From: UBA2266 sp964406945
Lineage (GTDB): Bacteria; Planctomycetota; Phycisphaerae; Sedimentisphaerales; Anaerobacaceae
DNA length: 64,000 nt
NCBI GenBank assembly: GCA_964406945.1
Contig: CAYOTO010000018.1
Location: 1-64,000 of the forward strand
Direction of reading: 5' to 3'
The position numbers were made by a program, and so were the translations under genes. Below, piece after piece: positions 62,427-64,000 of this stretch. A model generated the notes under the pieces. The model had not been told where the DNA came from, ran no database searches, and was given only the letters and a program-made list of their open reading frames with translations. The stretch's first letter is position 1. Each line of letters opens with the position of its first letter.

Positions 62427-63983
62427 TTATGCCTCCTCGATTACTTTCCAGTTCATGGCGTCTGCGAGTTCGAAGACGGGCTGTTTGAGGTCGCCGTAAC
62501 AGGTCACGCGATGCCAGCCCCAATGGTCCCACATGGTGAAGAGCTTTTCCAGGTCGCCGACAGGTTCGGCGGCGAGTTTGGTTCGGCAGGCCCTGTCATC
62601 GGGGTCGTTGGCGACGGCTTTGCCCTGGTGGAAGATGATTTGTTTTTGCGGATTTCTGATATCGAGGGTGGTAGTCATATAGTCGAGTGGCAGGATGGAT
62701 CGGACGGAGGCCCCCTGGCGGTCCTCGGAGTGTGTCATGATTTTGAATGGATTTGCCGGGCCGTCGGGGCCGAACATTTTGTTGGGGGCGACGCAATGGG
62801 CGTAGATGATCCGGCGTTTGGCGGTGTCGATGACGGGGTCGGAGATGAAGCCCGGACGGCCGTCGGTGAGGGTGGTCATCAGGAGCATGGTTGCGGTGGA
62901 GCGGATGTCGCACTCGCAGGCGCCGACGAGTGCCTCGTTGTTGAGCTGGTGGAATCCGAGGCACGGGTAGGCGTGGATGTGGCCGCCGTAGAAGCCGCCG
63001 AGACAGTTGATGCTGATTGCGTTGGCTTTGTGTCTGGCGAGGACCTGCTTCATTCCGAGGTACATGGCGGCAGAGGTTAGGAGTGTTTCGTCGGAGACGC
63101 CTATTACGTCCTCGGCGGTGTTGCGCCACATATCGGCGATTTGGCGGGATTTGTCCTTGTCGGCGGACTCCCATGCGGCGTTGACTTCGGCGAAGGAGAC
63201 GCGCTGGACGGGTATTCCCATCATAGGCTCGGCGGGGCCTGATTCCTGGTTGCGGACGGCGAGGATTTTCGAGGCTCTGAGTTTTTCGATGCAGCGGTCG
63301 ATGGGGATTGTCCTGAGATTGTCCCGTTTGCAGGACAAGTCGCCGGTGGCGGGGGTCCTTTGGGTTCGGGTCTGTTTGACGGCGGCGGCGAAATTTGCCG
63401 GCGAGCAGGAGCGTTTTACGGTTCGGAAGCAGCTAACAGCGGCGGCGAGATCCTCGATTTTCGAGGATGCGACGAAGCCGACGTTGCCGGTGTTTGCGCG
63501 GAGGAAGGCGGCATTGTAGACGAGGAATCCGCCGGAGCCGCCGTACTGGAAGTCGGCGTAGAGGACGGGCTTGCCGGAGTCGGCGATTGTCTGGACGACG
63601 CGGTTCCAGCAGTTCATCTGGTAGACGAGGTAGCCGTCGATGGCGGCGTCTTTGTCTTTTTCGAGTATGGCCTGGGCCTGGTCCGGGCCGGTGGCCGTCG
63701 AGCGGAGAAACTCGAAGCCTTCGCAGCGTCTGGCAAGTTCGGCGTTGATGCGGTCCATGTGTGGGGCGAAATCGAAGCCGATGTTGGGCCAGTCGGGGCG
63801 GGGCTGTTTTACGGCGTGCAGGGAGTAGATGATTCGTATCCTGGTTTTGCCTGTTTCGGCGGCCGCGGCCGGAGGCTGAGCAGCGGGCATTACGGCCGCG
63901 CCCGCACAGGCGGCACAACCGGCGAGGAAACGTCTTCTGTTCAAACTGCAGCAACTGCATCCGAAAGTCTTCTGAGCGTTCAT
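62427..63983 (-). CDS. Tat-exported sugar-isomerase-like protein
   Basis: 518 residues. Twin-arginine signal NRRRFLAGCAACAGAAVMPAA, preceded by an unusual CSCC. The mature part resembles the L-fucose/L-arabinose isomerase fold in two halves: RIRIIYSLHAVKQPRPDWPNIGFDF, AAIDGYLVYQMNCWNRVVQTI, YADFQYGGSGGFLVYNAAF, then ISINCLGGFYGGHIHAYPCLGFHQLNN, where the isomerases place their metal ligands. Such exported isomerase-like proteins of unknown substrate occur in Planctomycetota. It continues to the right edge of the window and is complete. Confidence 0.8.
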   Translation of the reverse strand: MNAQKTFGCSCCSLNRRRFLAGCAACAGAAVMPAAQPPAAAAETGKTRIRIIYSLHAVKQPRPDWPNIGFDFAPHMDRINAELARRCEGFEFLRSTATGPDQAQAILEKDKDAAIDGYLVYQMNCWNRVVQTIADSGKPVLYADFQYGGSGGFLVYNAAFLRANTGNVGFVASSKIEDLAAAVSCFRTVKRSCSPANFAAAVKQTRTQRTPATGDLSCKRDNLRTIPIDRCIEKLRASKILAVRNQESGPAEPMMGIPVQRVSFAEVNAAWESADKDKSRQIADMWRNTAEDVIGVSDETLLTSAAMYLGMKQVLARHKANAISINCLGGFYGGHIHAYPCLGFHQLNNEALVGACECDIRSTATMLLMTTLTDGRPGFISDPVIDTAKRRIIYAHCVAPNKMFGPDGPANPFKIMTHSEDRQGASVRSILPLDYMTTTLDIRNPQKQIIFHQGKAVANDPDDRACRTKLAAEPVGDLEKLFTMWDHWGWHRVTCYGDLKQPVFELADAMNWKVIEEA

Positions 63984-64000
63984 TGCGTTAGCTCCTATTG

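Overview
The window looks like chromosomal DNA of a heterotrophic, probably anaerobic member of the Planctomycetota, most likely class Phycisphaerae. The evidence is indirect. There are large secreted LamG/dockerin-type proteins, DUF1080 (3-keto-disaccharide hydrolase) and Tat-exported Gfo/Idh/MocA proteins, a DUF6807 (PmoA-like) protein, a pyrophosphate-type phosphofructokinase, a four-helix-bundle (S23-type) gene, and moderately high GC with strong Shine-Dalgarno sites. No rRNA, tRNA, CRISPR array or intact insertion sequence was seen.

Layout. 1-5.5 kb: two secreted multidomain carbohydrate-related proteins, the first cut by the window edge. 5.8-8.2 kb: pgsA-ribBA-lipoprotein operon. 8.5-11.1 kb: the highlight, a four-gene operon ending in hgcA-hgcB, the mercury-methylation pair, preceded by a CcdA-like membrane protein and a cysteine-rich membrane-anchored protein, with a good promoter in front. 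11.4-20 kb: gspF-like gene, pdxJ, a low-GC four-helix-bundle gene, dapA, a small zone of gene decay, a glycosyltransferase, dnaA (with terminator), divergent ftsY, and a DUF6807 protein. 20-29.6 kb: a methyltransferase, PPi-dependent phosphofructokinase and the addB-addA recombination nuclease. 29.7-32.2 kb: an ECF sigma factor, a membrane anti-sigma-like partner and an M56-type protein that has lost its zinc-protease motif. 33-35.3 kb: ribosome-rescue factor and a large secreted protein. 35.5-40 kb: the classic thrS-infC-rpmI-rplT-pheS translation operon (infC starts with ATT; pheT is absent). 40.3-47.3 kb: FHA protein, FmdB zinc ribbon, and the rpmF-plsX-fabH-fabD-fabG-acpP-fabF lipid operon. 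47.4-52.8 kb: a CaCA antiporter, a corrinoid-activation (RACE-type) protein, a tiny basic peptide gene, and a second ECF sigma operon. 52.9-64 kb: a truncated ABC ATPase, Tat-exported oxidoreductase, rhomboid protease, lgt, panD, DUF1080 protein, TIM-barrel isomerase, small lipoprotein, transposase remnant, broken zinc-ribbon gene and a Tat-exported sugar-isomerase-like protein.

How it fits together. The housekeeping blocks (translation, fatty-acid synthesis, replication, recombination, vitamins) are ordinary and well preserved. The secreted LamG, DUF1080, Gfo/Idh/MocA and isomerase-like proteins suggest polysaccharide use. HgcA needs a corrinoid methyl carrier and HgcB supplies low-potential electrons. 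The two extra genes in the operon are rich in membrane-associated thiols and may handle Hg(II) or keep the thiols reduced; that part is inference. Scattered decay (14.7-15.2, 52.9-53.5, 60.7-61.5 kb) marks places where accessory genes have been lost or inserted.
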